From NCBI GenBank assembly GCA_965153455.1, contig OZ234498.1:5332001-5396000 (forward strand): a DNA stretch of 64,000 nt. Reading direction: 5' to 3'. This stretch comes from Sphagnum compactum. Its lineage: Eukaryota > Bryophyta > Sphagnopsida > Sphagnales. The notes under the pieces were generated by a model, which did not search any database, was not told the origin of the DNA, and was given only the letters and a program-made list of their open reading frames with translations. Of the stretch, positions 23,560 through 42,171 are shown in pieces. Made by a program: the position numbers and the translations under genes. The first letter of the stretch is position 1, and every line of letters starts with the position of its first letter.

Positions 23560-25930
23560 TCATTGAAATCAATTTGAAAAGGATTTTGTTTTGTTTATTG
23601 TTAAGGAATGTGTGCCTCCATCATTTGTGGAAGCACCATTTTTTAGAAGATTGGTTCAAAAGAAAAATCTTTGGTTTGGCAAAAATTTAAACCTGATTTT
23701 TTGTTTAAAATTGCCAAAAGGACCAAGGAAAGGTTTGTATCTCCAACCCTTGACTCATGTAATGCTTGCATTGTATCTATTAATATTTTGATGTTAAGGG
23801 GAGGTGTGGAGACATTTGTTTTTATTATGCATTTATTGAATGACAAGTGGAAACTTTGTTGTGTATTGTCATGGATGCCAATATCATCGATTTCAGTCAT
23901 GACTTGTAGTGAACTTGTACCTAACTCCTAGTTTAATTTCAGCTCACTTTTAATTTTAGGTTTTTTTGAATTGATTTATGGTTAACTTTTAATTCATTGT
24001 TAATTTTAAGTCTTAGTTCATTTTTAATTAATTTTTAGTTAATTTTTAGTTCCCTTTCAATTCATTTCTAATTAACTCTTAATTCACTTCTAATTAATTT
24101 ATAATTAACTTTCAATTCACTTTTAATTGAATCTTAATTCACTTTTAGTTGAATCTTAGTCCACTCATAGTTCACACACGAGTGGACATGTGCCACACAT
24201 GGGTGCACATAAGTGCACATGGGTGAACATGGGCTACATTGTAGGTTGGAAGGTTTTTGAAAAAATTATTTGAATTAGATGCTTGATGAATATAAATAAA
24301 AGTAGAAGTACACATTACCTTTAGTTTATTCAACACCAGTTTTGAATACATTTTCTTGTCATAACCTTGTTTTGTTCTTATAATAAAATCTTGTTGGATT
24401 TTTATTTTGCACATGTCGTGTTTTTGTTCTTCTTGTTTCACAATTTGGATTTGGATTTAAGCCTGCCCTTATTCAAATCTTGTTGACTTGGTTGTTTTTT
24501 TGCCCATGACATGTACCTGTTAGATTTTTTAAGACTACATACACATCTGGAAATGCCATGGCCTTACAAATGAATGTTGTGCTTGCAAAACATGGGCTTA
24601 ATGTTCATGTTCATGCATATGTCAAAGATGAAGGGAATAATATTTCCACCATCATGGCCTTTAATTAACCTATGTTGTGTTTTGTGAAGTTTTGGGGTTG
24701 TCACATTTTTTGTAAGGAATTATTGGGGCCATGAAATGTCTAAATGTTGCCAATATGCCATGAATGACTTCAAGGTATGTGTGAACCTGATCTCAATCAA
24801 TCAAAAAAACAAAATCAATTTGCATGAAACCATCATTTGGACCAAGAAAAGTGGTAATGGATGGCAAAAATGGTGAAGGCCATGTGAAGATGCAAAAATG
24901 CCTCCATGCAAATTCAATATTCCTCCAAATATTTTCTTTGCGTCAAAAGTCATTCTATCCCAGGATATTCTTAAGTTCAAGCATGTAATTGTTTTTTATT
25001 ATGGAAGGCAACAATCATTAGCATTGCAAGGTTATGTGCAAGTCCCCAAGTTTGCGTAGTAGCCAAGGTTGTTGTTAATACCTTAAGACATGTCGTTCAA
25101 CAATGTGTTGAACCAAAGTCAAGGTTTATTGGTTGTTTTTAGATGCATTTGTTGTCATTATATCACACGTATGTCAAATGCAACTACATTATTTAGCACC
25201 TAACTTTAGTGAAACTAATAATTTTGATGGAAAGCTTAAATCTTTCAATAACACATGCAAAAAAAAATGGTAAAAATCCTAGACCATTTTCTTTTCATTT
25301 ATGGTTTTTTTTCAAAAGGTGAAAGTTCATAACATGTTAGTCATGGTGCTAAATTGCTACTATAAGGGCTTGGGGCTAATCATTCAATTTGTTGGCAACG
25401 ACAAATTAAGATTGCAAATTTCTAGTGAATATGATTATCAATGAATGCTTCAATTCCTTGTTTTTAACAAGATTCTAAATCCAAGTGATGCAAATGTTGA
25501 AACTCCTAGCTTTGCATCCCAAAGTACTAAAACCACTTGAATATGTATGATTCCATGAAATTGATGAACAGATGGCATCATTAGTGGTGAAAAAATAATC
25601 GAATCATTTCAAGGTTAAGAAAATCATGGAAAAGGGGGGCAAAGATCCATTAGCATGCTAAAGAATGCACAAGTTACAAGTTTCATATGTTGGTTTTGTA
25701 GTCCAACAAATTATGTGGATTATTGGTTATTAAATTGAAGACAAAGGATTTTCAATATTGCAAGTATTTGCATGGACCTTTGGTGTTTTCACTTGTGCAT
25801 AAAGTATTTTGAAATCCTTAAAACATTTACAAAAATTGGCCAAATGATGCCCATGCTAGTGACTTGGGGTCCATGAATTCATGGAAATGGATAAAGTTGT
25901 AATGGAAGAAAATGAGGATATGATCGATAA
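23560..25930 (+). pseudogene. Decayed hAT-type transposase, interrupted by an insertion
   Basis: Motifs of a plant hAT transposase appear in order across several frames: FIVKECVPPSFVEAPFFRRL (about 23592), KERFVSPTLDSC and RGGVETFVFIMHLLNDKW (about 23720-23850), TSGNAMALQMNVVLAKHGL and AYVKDEGN (about 24545-24640), IWTKKSGNGW (about 24837), FASKVILSQDILKFKH (about 24945) and RQQSLALQGYV (about 25010). Many stops and frame changes make it inactive. About 0.6 kb of unrelated AT-rich repeat (23940-24530) separates the second and third motif groups. No terminal inverted repeats were found. Confidence 0.72.
23940..24530. repeat. AT-rich repeat inserted in the hAT relic
   Basis: About 23970-24170 is a degenerate run of phrases such as AATTCACTTTTAATT and AATTAACTTTTAATTC. 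It is followed by a short GGTGCACATRAGTGCACATGGG run at 24180-24235. It sits between two motif groups of the hAT transposase that should be almost adjacent, so it arrived or expanded after that element. Confidence 0.55.
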
Positions 25931-28900
25931 AATTGGGTTTTTCAAGTTGGAAAAAAATGACAATAAGATTTAGGAAAAAAAATCTTGCATTGTGTTAAAC
26001 TTTTTTTGGTTGGATTATATTTAGTTTCAATTACAATGTCAAAATTCTTGTTGTTTTTTGTTGTAAATCTTGGAACAATGGAGTAACCGTTGAACAAGAT
26101 TGCAATTTCAAAACCCTAACTCTAGGATATGATGAACCCTAAAAAATGTTTAAATTCATGTTTTTTATTTTTGTTTTGTTATGCCACCTTGATTTAGGTA
26201 ATTTGGGGGTTTGAAATGGGGTTTTTGTGTTTGCAAATAGGGTTTGGGCGGGGGGGGGGGGGGGGGGGGTTGAAATAAGGTAGAATTTGTGGTTTTTAAG
26301 GGCTAAATTCAAAGGCAACAAGAGGCCATTCAAGGTGATAGCTACAATTGGAAAAAACCTAACCATGAAACGACATAGTAATGAAAAAAATGGTTTTGAT
26401 TATCTAGAAACATTTAATATAAATTATTTTTTTAGATAGGTTCGGTTGTATTAGTTTTACATTTTAAAACCTTTGTAAAAATTGCTTGAATAGTAGGTCC
26501 CTGTGCAAAAGGTCTCTTGATGAACAACATTTCTCATGAAAAATAATTTGTATTTGAAACATCCTACCTGTGGTGAAAGTTGGGTTGAATTTTCCTAGTG
26601 AATAAAATCCTTTGGTTTTCCTTATCTATTGTCATTTAGGCCAGGGTTTTTTGTTTTTGTTTCCCAATTTTGTGATCTAGCTGAAGTGGCAATAATCGAT
26701 AAGATGATTTAACCAGATTTGGTTACACACTAAATATGAAAGTAGGGGGGGGGGGGGGGGGGGAAGGGGGGGATAAAAAACAGAATCCTTCTATAATCTT
26801 GGCTACCTATTGGAACTTATCATAAAAATCTGGCAAATTGGAAAAAAATTCTTTTGAAATTTGGCGAATTTTGAGACCATTTTTTTTTTTTTTTTCCAAA
26901 TGAAAGATCCTTTGTAGAGGTCGAAATCACATTTTCAGGTTGAAATTTGGCCAGATTTCACCCCAAAAAAAACACCCATTCAGAGCTATCTAGATTAGAT
27001 GAGGAATAGGGCAAATCATCAACCAACTTTCCTGTTTTCAAAATTTGGACTACAAATTGCCATTTGCATGACAAGAATGTCAAAGATTATGCAATATTTC
27101 CCCTCATTTTGTCATTTCATTTCTTTGAATTTGTTTTCCTGGGCATGGCCATCCAGCCATCCTCATATAATTCTAATAGTCAGAATGTGTAAGAAATTGC
27201 ATGTACTTCTTATTGTCTTTTAGTCAGCAAACCAAATAAAAAAAATTGGGCTCAATGATCATCAACCAACCCACACAGATTTCAAGCCCCAAAATGTGAC
27301 CCTTGGTTTGATCATAAAATCATAACCGGTATTAAACTTGTCCGGAAAGTCAAGCAAAGAGGGCACGGGAACCCCCTGTTTGGTCCCATAGGGAATGAGA
27401 AAATTTGCATTATTCCTCTTACCTCTTTTTTTTTGGTTTGTTTTGGTTTGTTGCAAACTATGCATGACTGGTTGGTTTCTGTGTTTTTGATGAGGTTTGA
27501 TGCTGGAGGTTGGAGGGACATTTTTCATTGCAATGCTGAAATTGGCACCATTTTGTGATACTAAGGGGGGGCGATGCTGTTTGAAGAAACGCTTGGCCTT
27601 GGGAAGGCAATTAAGTTCTCATGCAATTTTTTCATTTAAAAAGTTTTGTGATTTGTTGAATGTAGCCAGCAAAGTAGTTAGAGCTTTTGTTTTTGGTGCA
27701 TTGTGGGATGGAGATCTGTAGTTTGGATGTGGCACACATTTTTTGATGTGCTTGTGTTTCATCCTAGACAAAGTAGGTTTAGGAATGCATTCTAGGGGTC
27801 AATTCGAAAGAAGTGATGAAAAGCTCTAAGGATTTTGAGAGCAATTTGATGGTTTTGTGTTTGTGATGTTGTTTGGGTGTCCTTGTAATCTTGTTTGTTA
27901 GTTGTGGGGAAGGGAGAGAGTACCTACATACTTGGGAACTTCAAAGGAAGATTTGCATTAGGAAAGTTCATGCATTGTTGGCCAAATCCTTTTGTTAAGT
28001 TTGCTGCACAATTCTGGCTTTTGTCAACTCCCACCTTCAACTCATATTGTAATCTATAGTCTGTTGTGTGTGTGTAGAAATAGACAGTGTTGCGATTGTG
28101 GGTCTATAATGGTATCGTATGTTTGGAAACTTGAGATGATATTGCCTAAGTTTTTCTAGCATTGGGTTCCTTATTATTATGCTTGGGGATCATTAGGGTT
28201 ATGTTGGCAAATGAATTTTGTTGCATTGGGAATTGCCATCATAAGACTAGTTGGCTTATGAGAGTGAAGTCGAAATGAACTGATCCCTATAGAGCTGTAA
28301 ATCTATGCATTTAAAATAAAGATGGAAATGTAAGACTTCATTAGGTAGATCATGCATGTTTATGTTATAATTGTTGATTTGATTAGTGACTATCTCTGGG
28401 ACTTTTTTGTTTTTTCTCCTTGTTCTTTTGTTACAAGGGCATGACTTTACGAATAACTTTATTGTGTGAAATTTTTTGCATCAGGGTCTTGCTGTATGTA
28501 TGTATGCAAATTCACACTCAACAATGTCTTGAAGTTTTGGAACTTACTTTAGAATTGAAAAACCACCAAAACAAATAAGGAAAGAACATTTAAAAAGATT
28601 GACATCCAATGCTGAGATGGAGAGGCTCATCATGACTCTTACAAATTAAAAATTAAAAATAGATTACTACTTCCCTGTCAAACTAAGGAGGAAGAGTTAG
28701 GAGACCTATTTTCTCACTACTGAAAATTTTCGCACAAACCAAATGTTATTCACAATTCTTACAAGATGTTAATGGTGAAGGTTAGCATTTAGGAAAAACC
28801 ATGTTTGAAATTTTTTTTTTAAAAATCTTGTGGGGTTAGTTGGAATTGGTTTGACTAAAAGCATACATTGTAACATTGTAATGATTTGCATCTTTGAAGA

Positions 28901-31059
28901 AAAAACCTAAAGCAAAGACTGTATATACCTAGTAGTGTGAGGCTTGAATGCTTGATCACCCAGTCAAATACTTTTTATAGGTTGAAGTGATTCACTTTGA
29001 AGTTCCTAATGGATGCACTCCATCTGATGGAGCACATTTACATTTGAAAATCATTTTTTCCACTTTAAATCAAACTCAAATACATTACTTATTGTTGGAA
29101 CTTGGGTTAGCCTATGTGACATTTTTAGCTTTGTAAAAATATTTTGTAGTCCCAAGTCCCCCACTCCCCTATGTTGTTCTTGAGTGTACTTGCAGTTTTG
29201 TTGAAGCCCATCCAAAAGCATTAAAGTGTGGAGAGAAAAAAATGAGTAAACCAAAGTTGACGATTTCTTGGACACACACATGTCACCGATACTAAGGTCA
29301 GAAAGTCAAAGGCAATTTGATGAGTCCCCATTGCCTTACCTACAATTTCCCATGTTGTAAACATTATGTTTTTGTGGTGTTGCAACTTGCAAAATGATGC
29401 ACTAGTCTCTTATTCTTTTAAGCCAAGCCTGGAGAGGTTGGATGTTTAGCCCTCCTTCCACAATTCATTAAACCCAGCCTTCACAACCTTAAATATGATT
29501 TTTGGCACATAGAGACCATTGATACTCTACTGAATTTATATCGATACATTGTTTATTTCTCAACATGTTTTGCGTTTTTGCAATCAACTTATTTTTGCTT
29601 TTTCCCTTGATTGTTTGCACACTACACTACTACCTACCAAAAGTCTCTCTCTCTCTCTCTCTCTCTCCCATATTTTGTTCTTGGGTGCTGTACCAAGTGC
29701 AGCAGCACCAGGGTTCAAACTTCACATAAAAGATAAACTTTAGAATGAGACCAAAATGTGAACATGATTGGAATCCTATGCCTTGTATGAGTGCCAGCTT
29801 AGTTGGCACAATAAACCACTCTCAAAACACGGCATCTCTAGGTCTCATTAAACAAGGTGTTAAGTATTCAATTACAGTCTGTTTAGTACAAATGGCGGTT
29901 GTACATTTACATTCCCACATAACCATGCAAGAATTTATCAATTTATGTTTCCACACAACAACAGTCAACTATGTAAAGAAATTTTTAAACTAACTTTCAA
30001 CATAGCTGTGACACAAGAATTTATGTTATACACACAAAGACTTTGTAAGATGCTGATTTATAAGTTAGTCTCTGTTTCTACCCATTGCAAGCTACAGATA
30101 GCACGCGATCTTCTTGGGACAAGTGAACATCATTGACAAACGATATGAATGTGTGTGTCTCTGTGTGAGAGAGAGAGAGAGAGAGCAATTAGATTTCAAA
30201 GTGCAGTTGTGTAAACAACACTATGACGCCATAATATTTTAATTTGGAGGAGTAAATTTGTGACCGCTAGCAGTTATGCAAGTTACATTAAAACAGGTTA
30301 AACTGTAAAACGGAGCATTACGAGTGTGCCATTATGGTGAGGACAATCATGAAATGAGCTCAATTGCTAGTGACAGAAGATATTGATGTCAGTTTGAAAG
30401 CTCTATCTCCAATAACTGAACACAAAAGAAAAAAAAAAGAACACAACACAAATAGAATGGCAACTCAAATTTGCAACAACAACAAAAGAAACTCCACAAT
30501 CTGCTGTTCTTATGAAATTTGCAACACAAGCATCAACTCCAAGCATCAACTCTGTTCTTATGAAATTTGCAACACAATTGGCAGTTTTTGGGCAGAGTGA
30601 ATTAACAACTACCAGAGCAACAAGAGGGATGGATGACGGGTGGACAGGAAACATTTTTCTGTTGGGTTCCAGTTAACCCTAGCTGACCACAGTGGTTAGG
30701 GCAGTTGCTAATTTTCACTATACCAACCTGGTGCTGGTTCACCCTGGCAGCCAAGGTGAACCCCAAGCATCAACTCTGGTTGGGGTTTCAGAGTTGTGGG
30801 ATGAACCCTGGATGGATGGTGCATGCGCACGCGCACACACACACACACAGAGTTGATTAAAATCTGGCAGAATTCAAATCAATTTGTTTAAATTAATAAT
30901 AATAATAATAATAATAGCAGTTTTTTGTTGGGTCTTAGAAATGACGGAAATTCAAAGACCAAGATCATAAGCAGCTCGCATATAAATAAATAAATAAATT
31001 TATAATATCACAATGGATAGATGGCTGTCACTACTGGCATTTTTTCGTTTGGTGAAAAA
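25931..31059. other. Long AT-rich region without recognised genes
   Basis: No gene supported. Simple tracts are G20 at 26250-26269, G19 plus G7 at 26745-26772, CT repeats near 29645-29668, GA repeats near 30168-30185, CA repeats near 30830-30848 and AAT repeats near 30890-30915. A phrase TTCTTATGAAATTTGCAACACA is repeated near 30510 and 30553. Confidence 0.5.
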
Positions 31060-31320
31060 AGGGGCAGAATCTTAGAAACTCCTTTTTTTTTTTTTTTGCA
31101 AAAATGGTCCAAAGTTGTCATATTTTGATGAAATAAACGTTGAAATCGCCAGATTTTGAATATAGCTTCTAGCATGAGTTGCCGCCGGAATATATAGTGG
31201 GGTTCCAAAAATAATTCTAAGTTCCCTTTTTGACCTATAGCCAAATTTGGCTATTCTAGTGCTCTTGTGGATGATTTGCTAGTCCACCTACCTCACCCTC
31301 AAAAAAAAAAAACCCAGTCA
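31060..31320. repeat. Dispersed repeat copy with GCCAAATTTGGC palindrome
   Basis: The palindrome is at 31240-31251, followed by CTCTTGTGGATGAT and CCACCTACCTCACC, as in the copy at 13720-13900. Just downstream, 31498-31520 is a G-rich run. Confidence 0.6.
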
Positions 31321-31644
31321 ACTCTGAGTTGTCTCCAGAGTTTTTTTTTTTCCTGGCAAATTTTCACATTGTGGCAACAAAAAAGAATTGGAAAATTTTG
31401 GCTAAATTTTTTCGTTTTTTTAGTGTAAATTCGAAAAAAATGGCTAAAATTTTAGAAAAAAATCTCAAAGCTTTGGAAACCACAAAATTGAAGGTGGGTG
31501 GGAGGGGGAGGGGGGAGGGGGAAACTGAATCCAACTCACAAACCCATAAAAAAACAAATCTTCCCGGATCTTTTCATCTTTTTCTGGACTGGTACTATCA
31601 TTGATCAGAGGAAGAAGAAGGCGACGGCAGCTTTGTGAATATTA

Positions 31645-31935
31645 TGTTTAGATTCATTATAGAGTATAGTAGCTTAAGGGATTTTGGCCCCTAAGTAATA
31701 ATAATAATAGGTCAATTTTTATATAAGGATTTTTGAAAGATAATATTTTTTGGCTTGTGTTGAAACTTGAGATTAGTTATAATAGAGTTATAATATCTTG
31801 AAGGATTTTGGTTTCTTTTAGAGTATTTTTTGGACATTATATTTTTGCATGGTGAAATATTTGAGTTTTCATAATTCTTCTTTTGCCTTGAAATTTTTTT
31901 TTAATGTAAATGGCAAGGCCACCATGTGACACACC
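31645..31935 (-). mobile_element. MITE-like repeat, inverted relative to 60476-60770
   Basis: This stretch is the reverse complement of 60476-60770 over about 290 bp, with scattered differences. One end carries TTTAGATTCATTATAGAGTA, the other GGCAAGGCCACCATGTGACA. A fragment of one end also occurs at 52590-52640. It has no coding capacity. Terminal inverted repeats were not resolved, so the superfamily is unknown. Confidence 0.7.
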
Positions 31936-32592
31936 CCTTGTATATTATATATGTCATGTTGTTTTGCAGTTGAGAGAGATTTTTCTTCTTCTTCTTCTTC
32001 TAGATCATCTGCTGTTGCTGCTTCTCTTCTCTGATTTGGTACTTACAAAGGAACACCTGACTGATGATGACAAATAAGAACTTGTGTAGACTTTCATGAT
32101 CAGGATTGGCAGTTGTTTTGGGTAGTTGGACGGTCCTTTCATTGACCTCGGAGATTGCGTTTGCAGCACTAGTCTGAAGATCTGAGCAGTTTCCGAGAGA
32201 GAGAGAGAGAGAGATTTCAGTAGAGCTTGTAGCTAAGCTGAAAATCATGAACTGGGGAAGCAGCAGCTAGCGAGCTAGTTGCTTAATGAGCATTTTTGTT
32301 TTATGTGTATTATAGGTACACTTATATTGGCATCTGCACGATCAGAAGTAGTTTGTGTTTCTTTTGGAGATTTGGAACACAAGTGTGATTTGCCTAATAC
32401 CCATTTGTACAGTTTTCTATTGTGCGTGTGGTTTTTTTTTTGGGTTTTTGTTTGGGGGGTCTCTGAGCTCCTTGTGTACTTGTCAAATCTCAATGTTTGA
32501 TTACGTGACAGAAACTTCAAAACTGTACATATGGTAATGGCAGAGCGCCTAAGTTTTCCTTTGGCTGCATTTGGCTGGAGTCTAGTACTACT

Positions 32593-32596
<4 letters not shown>

Positions 32597-32624
<28 letters not shown>
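32597..32624. promoter_or_regulatory. (GA)14 tract upstream of the EXORDIUM-like gene
   Basis: A perfect GA dinucleotide run ends about 190 bp before the start codon of the EXORDIUM-like gene. A shorter GA run lies near 32199-32212. Such tracts bind BPC/GAGA factors in plants; a role here is inference. Confidence 0.5.
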
Positions 32625-32627
<3 letters not shown>

Positions 32628-32814
32628 AACTGTAATATTCTCCAGCTCCTCGGAAGCTCCTACTTGGGTGTAGTTAGAATTTTGTAGGTCGTGAGAAGAA
32701 CTTCCGGAACAGAGGTAGCCAAAGAATTATAGCTACTGCAGCTATCTAGCTAGAGCTCTGTCTTTTTTTTTTTTTCAAGACCGGAGTTTGCTGTGCACAG
32801 TTGGTCTACTCTTA

Positions 32815-33933
32815 ATGGGTTGTTGTAAATCTTCTTGTGAAGGAACTGGAATGACGAATGTGTTTGCAATGGGTCGTGTGGGAGCTTGTTGGATCCTGTT
32901 CATGTGGTCAGCTGCTGTACAGCTAGTAGTATTGTGTGGAGTTCAACAGACACAGGCAGGAGTCATACCAGTTCACATCTACGGGAACGGGAGCAGCAGC
33001 AATGGCAGTGAAGAAGAAGCTGGTAGGGAAGGATTGAGCTTGTACACTCCACCTCCTCTAGTTCTGGACTACCATGATGGTCCTCTGATGACGTCGAGCA
33101 CTGGAATTCCAGTCTATCTTCTCTGGTATGGAGTTTTTTCAAAATCCGAGAAACAGACTGTTGCTGATTTCGTGCGCTCCATTTCGCCCATGAATGAGCA
33201 GCAGCAGCAGCTGGGATTAACCCCATCTGTAAGCATGTGGTGGAAGACACTAACCAGCTATAAGGATAACCGAGGAATGCAAGTGACGTCTGTGGTGAGC
33301 ATTGCAGGCCAACACACAGACCGATCTGGGTCATTGGGAAGAAACCTGAATCTCTTGGACGTTGAAACTCTGGTGGAAAACTCAGTGGCCAACGCTTACT
33401 TTCCTGCTGATGCTGCAGCAGTGTATGTCGTCGTCACTGCTTACAATGTCAATGTCCAGGGCTTTTGTTTATCAAGCTGCGGATTGCATTCTTTCCTACA
33501 ACCCAGTGCCAAGACGAAGGGAAAGCAGCTGGTGTATGCGTGGGTGGGTAACCCTGGAACTCAGTGTCCAGGCTATTGTGCTTGGCCCTTTGCTGTCGAT
33601 CCTTCTATTGGTCCTCAGGATTTCAAGCCTCTGATTGCACCCAATGGGGTGGGTGCGGATGGAATGGTCATCAATCTTGCTACTCTTCTTGCAGGAACTG
33701 CTACCAATCCATTCAACACTGGATACTATCAAGGTGTTGCCACCTTGCCCAATGAAGCAGCCACTGCTTGTCTTGGAAGCTTTGGAACTGGATCTTACCC
33801 AGGCCAACCTGGGCAGCTTCTCACCAACACGCTGACCAAAGCCAGCTTCAATGCCTATGGAATTCACCATCGCCAGTTTCTGTTGCCAGCTTTGTGGGAT
33901 CCAACTACTCAGACTTGTAAAACTCTTACTTGA
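32815..33933 (+). CDS. EXORDIUM-like protein (phosphate-induced protein 1 family)
   Basis: A single exon of 372 aa, as in most EXO/EXL genes. After an N-terminal hydrophobic segment (WILFMWSAAVQLVVLCGV) that should act as a signal peptide, the PHI-1 domain fills the protein. Motifs seen in order are LDYHDGPLMTS, IPVYLLWYG, SVSMWWKTL, VYVVVTAYNVNVQGFC, YAWVGNPGTQCPGYCAWPF, GADGMVINLATLLAGTATNP and FNAYGIHHRQFLLPALWDP. EXO proteins are apoplastic and link brassinosteroid or carbon status to cell expansion. ATGs at 32815, 32851 and 32869 are all in frame; the last places the signal peptide nearest the N-terminus. GA tracts lie upstream and a minisatellite lies in the 3' flank. Confidence 0.95.
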   Translation: MGCCKSSCEGTGMTNVFAMGRVGACWILFMWSAAVQLVVLCGVQQTQAGVIPVHIYGNGSSSNGSEEEAGREGLSLYTPPPLVLDYHDGPLMTSSTGIPVYLLWYGVFSKSEKQTVADFVRSISPMNEQQQQLGLTPSVSMWWKTLTSYKDNRGMQVTSVVSIAGQHTDRSGSLGRNLNLLDVETLVENSVANAYFPADAAAVYVVVTAYNVNVQGFCLSSCGLHSFLQPSAKTKGKQLVYAWVGNPGTQCPGYCAWPFAVDPSIGPQDFKPLIAPNGVGADGMVINLATLLAGTATNPFNTGYYQGVATLPNEAATACLGSFGTGSYPGQPGQLLTNTLTKASFNAYGIHHRQFLLPALWDPTTQTCKTLT

Positions 33934-34043
33934 CCCCCATCTCTCTTCCAGCTTGTCTTTCTTCTCTGTACCTGAGCAAGCGAGTATACAGAATCATGTA
34001 TTCGAGTACTACTGGCAGCCTCCTAGAACATTTTTGTCTTCCA

Positions 34044-34440
34044 ATGCCTGGATCCCTCAGAGCTTCATGCGATCTCTACATCTCATGCAACAGCAGCTTC
34101 CAACATTGTTTGTCTTGCAATGCCTGAATCTTTCAGAGCTTCATGAGATCTGTACATCTCTCATGCAACAGCAGCTTCCAACATTATTTGTCTTGCAATG
34201 CCTGAATCTTTCAGCGCTTCATGAGATCTCTACAGCTCTCATGCAACAGCAGCTTCTAACATTGTTGTCTTGCAATGCCTGAATCTTCCAGAGCTTCATG
34301 CAATCTCTACACTTCTCATGCAACAGCATCAAATATTGTTGTCTTCCGAGGCTGGAATCCTTAAGAGCTTTATGTGATCTCTACATTTCTCATGCCTGAA
34401 TGCTTCAGAATTTCATGCCATCTCTACATTTCTTGTCAAA
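34044..34440. repeat. 77-bp minisatellite in the 3' flank of the EXORDIUM-like gene
   Basis: Units containing ATGCCTG start at 34044, 34120, 34198 and 34275, a period of 76-78 bp, followed by one or two decayed copies. Each includes AGAGCTTCATG and CATGCAACAGCAGC-like phrases. The first copy lies about 110 bp after the EXORDIUM stop, so the array is probably in the 3'UTR. Confidence 0.85.
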
Positions 34441-35023
34441 AGAGTTTGAGCTGCAAGCAGCCAGATTCTGTAGTTTCTGTTGCTGTTGTGTTTGCTTATT
34501 CCTTCACTTTTGAAGATTTGAACAATAATCTGTCATCTTCTAATGAGCACTGTGAGACTGTTTGTGATTGATTGCAATAAATTTTCAGGTAGATCCATCA
34601 CTCACAGCTTGTAAAGCAGATTCTATCACTTGTGGATAACAAGCTTTTGGAAGTTTAAAGTACATACCTTGATTTAAATTTAGTAACAACTGAATCATGC
34701 CTAACATTGAATTGAGTCTCTATGCAATTGGCATTGACACTTCACACCGTATGACTGATTCCTCCACAAATGCAAATTGTGGTCAACAAATTGATTGTTA
34801 TTTTTCAGTGCAACTACCTCAATTGTTTGAAAGTGCATATGCATCAGTACATACCTTGAATTGCATCTTGAAATTGTACAAACCTATCAACCTCTGAGAA
34901 TTGTGTCACTTCCAGTATATACTACAATACTCCAAACAAAAGCTCTGCTCCACAAATGCCCTGGTTGTACTGAAACAATGTATTAGTTGTTTTAGTTGAC
35001 AACAACAAAATATCTTCCTCACT

Positions 35024-40984
<5,961 letters not shown>

Positions 40985-42171
40985 CTAAAATGATTTGGGA
41001 CATGTATCACGATGTTTATCTTCTACACAAAATATGTGCACATCTCCATCAATTTGTAAGAAGGTCAATTCATAGTGTTTAAACCTTGCTTCATTTGTAT
41101 AGAATAAATATGGAAATTTTGGATCTTTAGGTGGTGTATGAAAACATTGTCTATTCATTATATTTATGTCATATTGTGATTGTGTGGTAGTTCGAAATCG
41201 GTCTAATATGTTGATGAATTGTTCATCACTTTGATGCATGATTTGTTTCAATTCATAACATTTGATCTTTTTCATCCAAAAATTTGGTGTTAGACTATCA
41301 ATATTGTTCATATTGATTTTGAAAACTCCAACATCACGAACAGGTTGAACTTGATAAAAGTCACCTATAATAATGACATCAAGATTTCCAAAGAATTTTG
41401 TGTGCACATGTTTAATTGATCTTAATCAAAGATCGGTGAATTTTAATATTCTTTTGCCTATCAAAGAGATTTCATCCAACAACATCAATTGTAATTGATC
41501 ATATTTCTTTATCAAGCTATCTAACCATTCTGAACTTGAAGATGGCAAATCTTTACAATTAAGAAGAATAAAAAGACTTGAATGAATTGTGGTTCCATCA
41601 ATGTTAAATGTTGCCTTTCTAGTGTATGCCATGGATAACATGTTTTTTTTTAAAAATGGATTTGATTAAGGATGTTTATTGTAAAACCATAATAGACCTT
41701 GAATCAAAAGCATTAGCGTGAAAGTTTTACCTATACCAGCACCTCTAGTAATGAACAAGTGAAGTGGTTCATTTGGATTTTGTTTTTTTTTCTAAACATA
41801 ACATCATCAAATATAAAACATTGTTCAATATTCATTTTTTGAAGCAATGAATGAAATTCATGGGTAGGCAAAATTTGATCTTGTGCATCAACATTATTTG
41901 AGTCGAAAATGGTGGAAATACTTATATGTGGTGTAATAACATACTCAATGTTGATGTTGTATGTTTCAATGCCTATACAATTAATGACTTGTTGGGGTGG
42001 AGAATGAACATTTACATCAGAAAATTTAATCATCCATATGTTTGTATCATTTGTTGTTGCCAATTCTTCAGCTTGTGATTCTATGTTTGCCCAATTCATT
42101 ATGTGTGTATTATCATTGTGGAAACAATATACAAAGTTTTTTCGCACTAAATTAATTTCTTTTTCATGCAT
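40985..42171 (-). pseudogene. Helitron PIF1-type helicase segment
   Basis: Read on the minus strand it shows Walker A (GAGIGKT, about 41735), Walker B (LMLLDEISLIGKR, about 41480), then NLDVIIIGDFYQVQPV (about 41360) and LKQIMHQSDEQFINILDRFR (about 41240), as in PIF1-like helicases of plant Helitrons. An in-frame stop at 41426, another near 41665 and a frame change at a T-run near 41790 inactivate it. In an intact Helitron this domain unwinds DNA during rolling-circle transposition. Confidence 0.85.

Noticed and set aside
33851-34282. 143-codon open frame overlapping the EXORDIUM 3' end
   Set aside because: It is produced by the 77-bp minisatellite and overlaps a certain gene in another frame.
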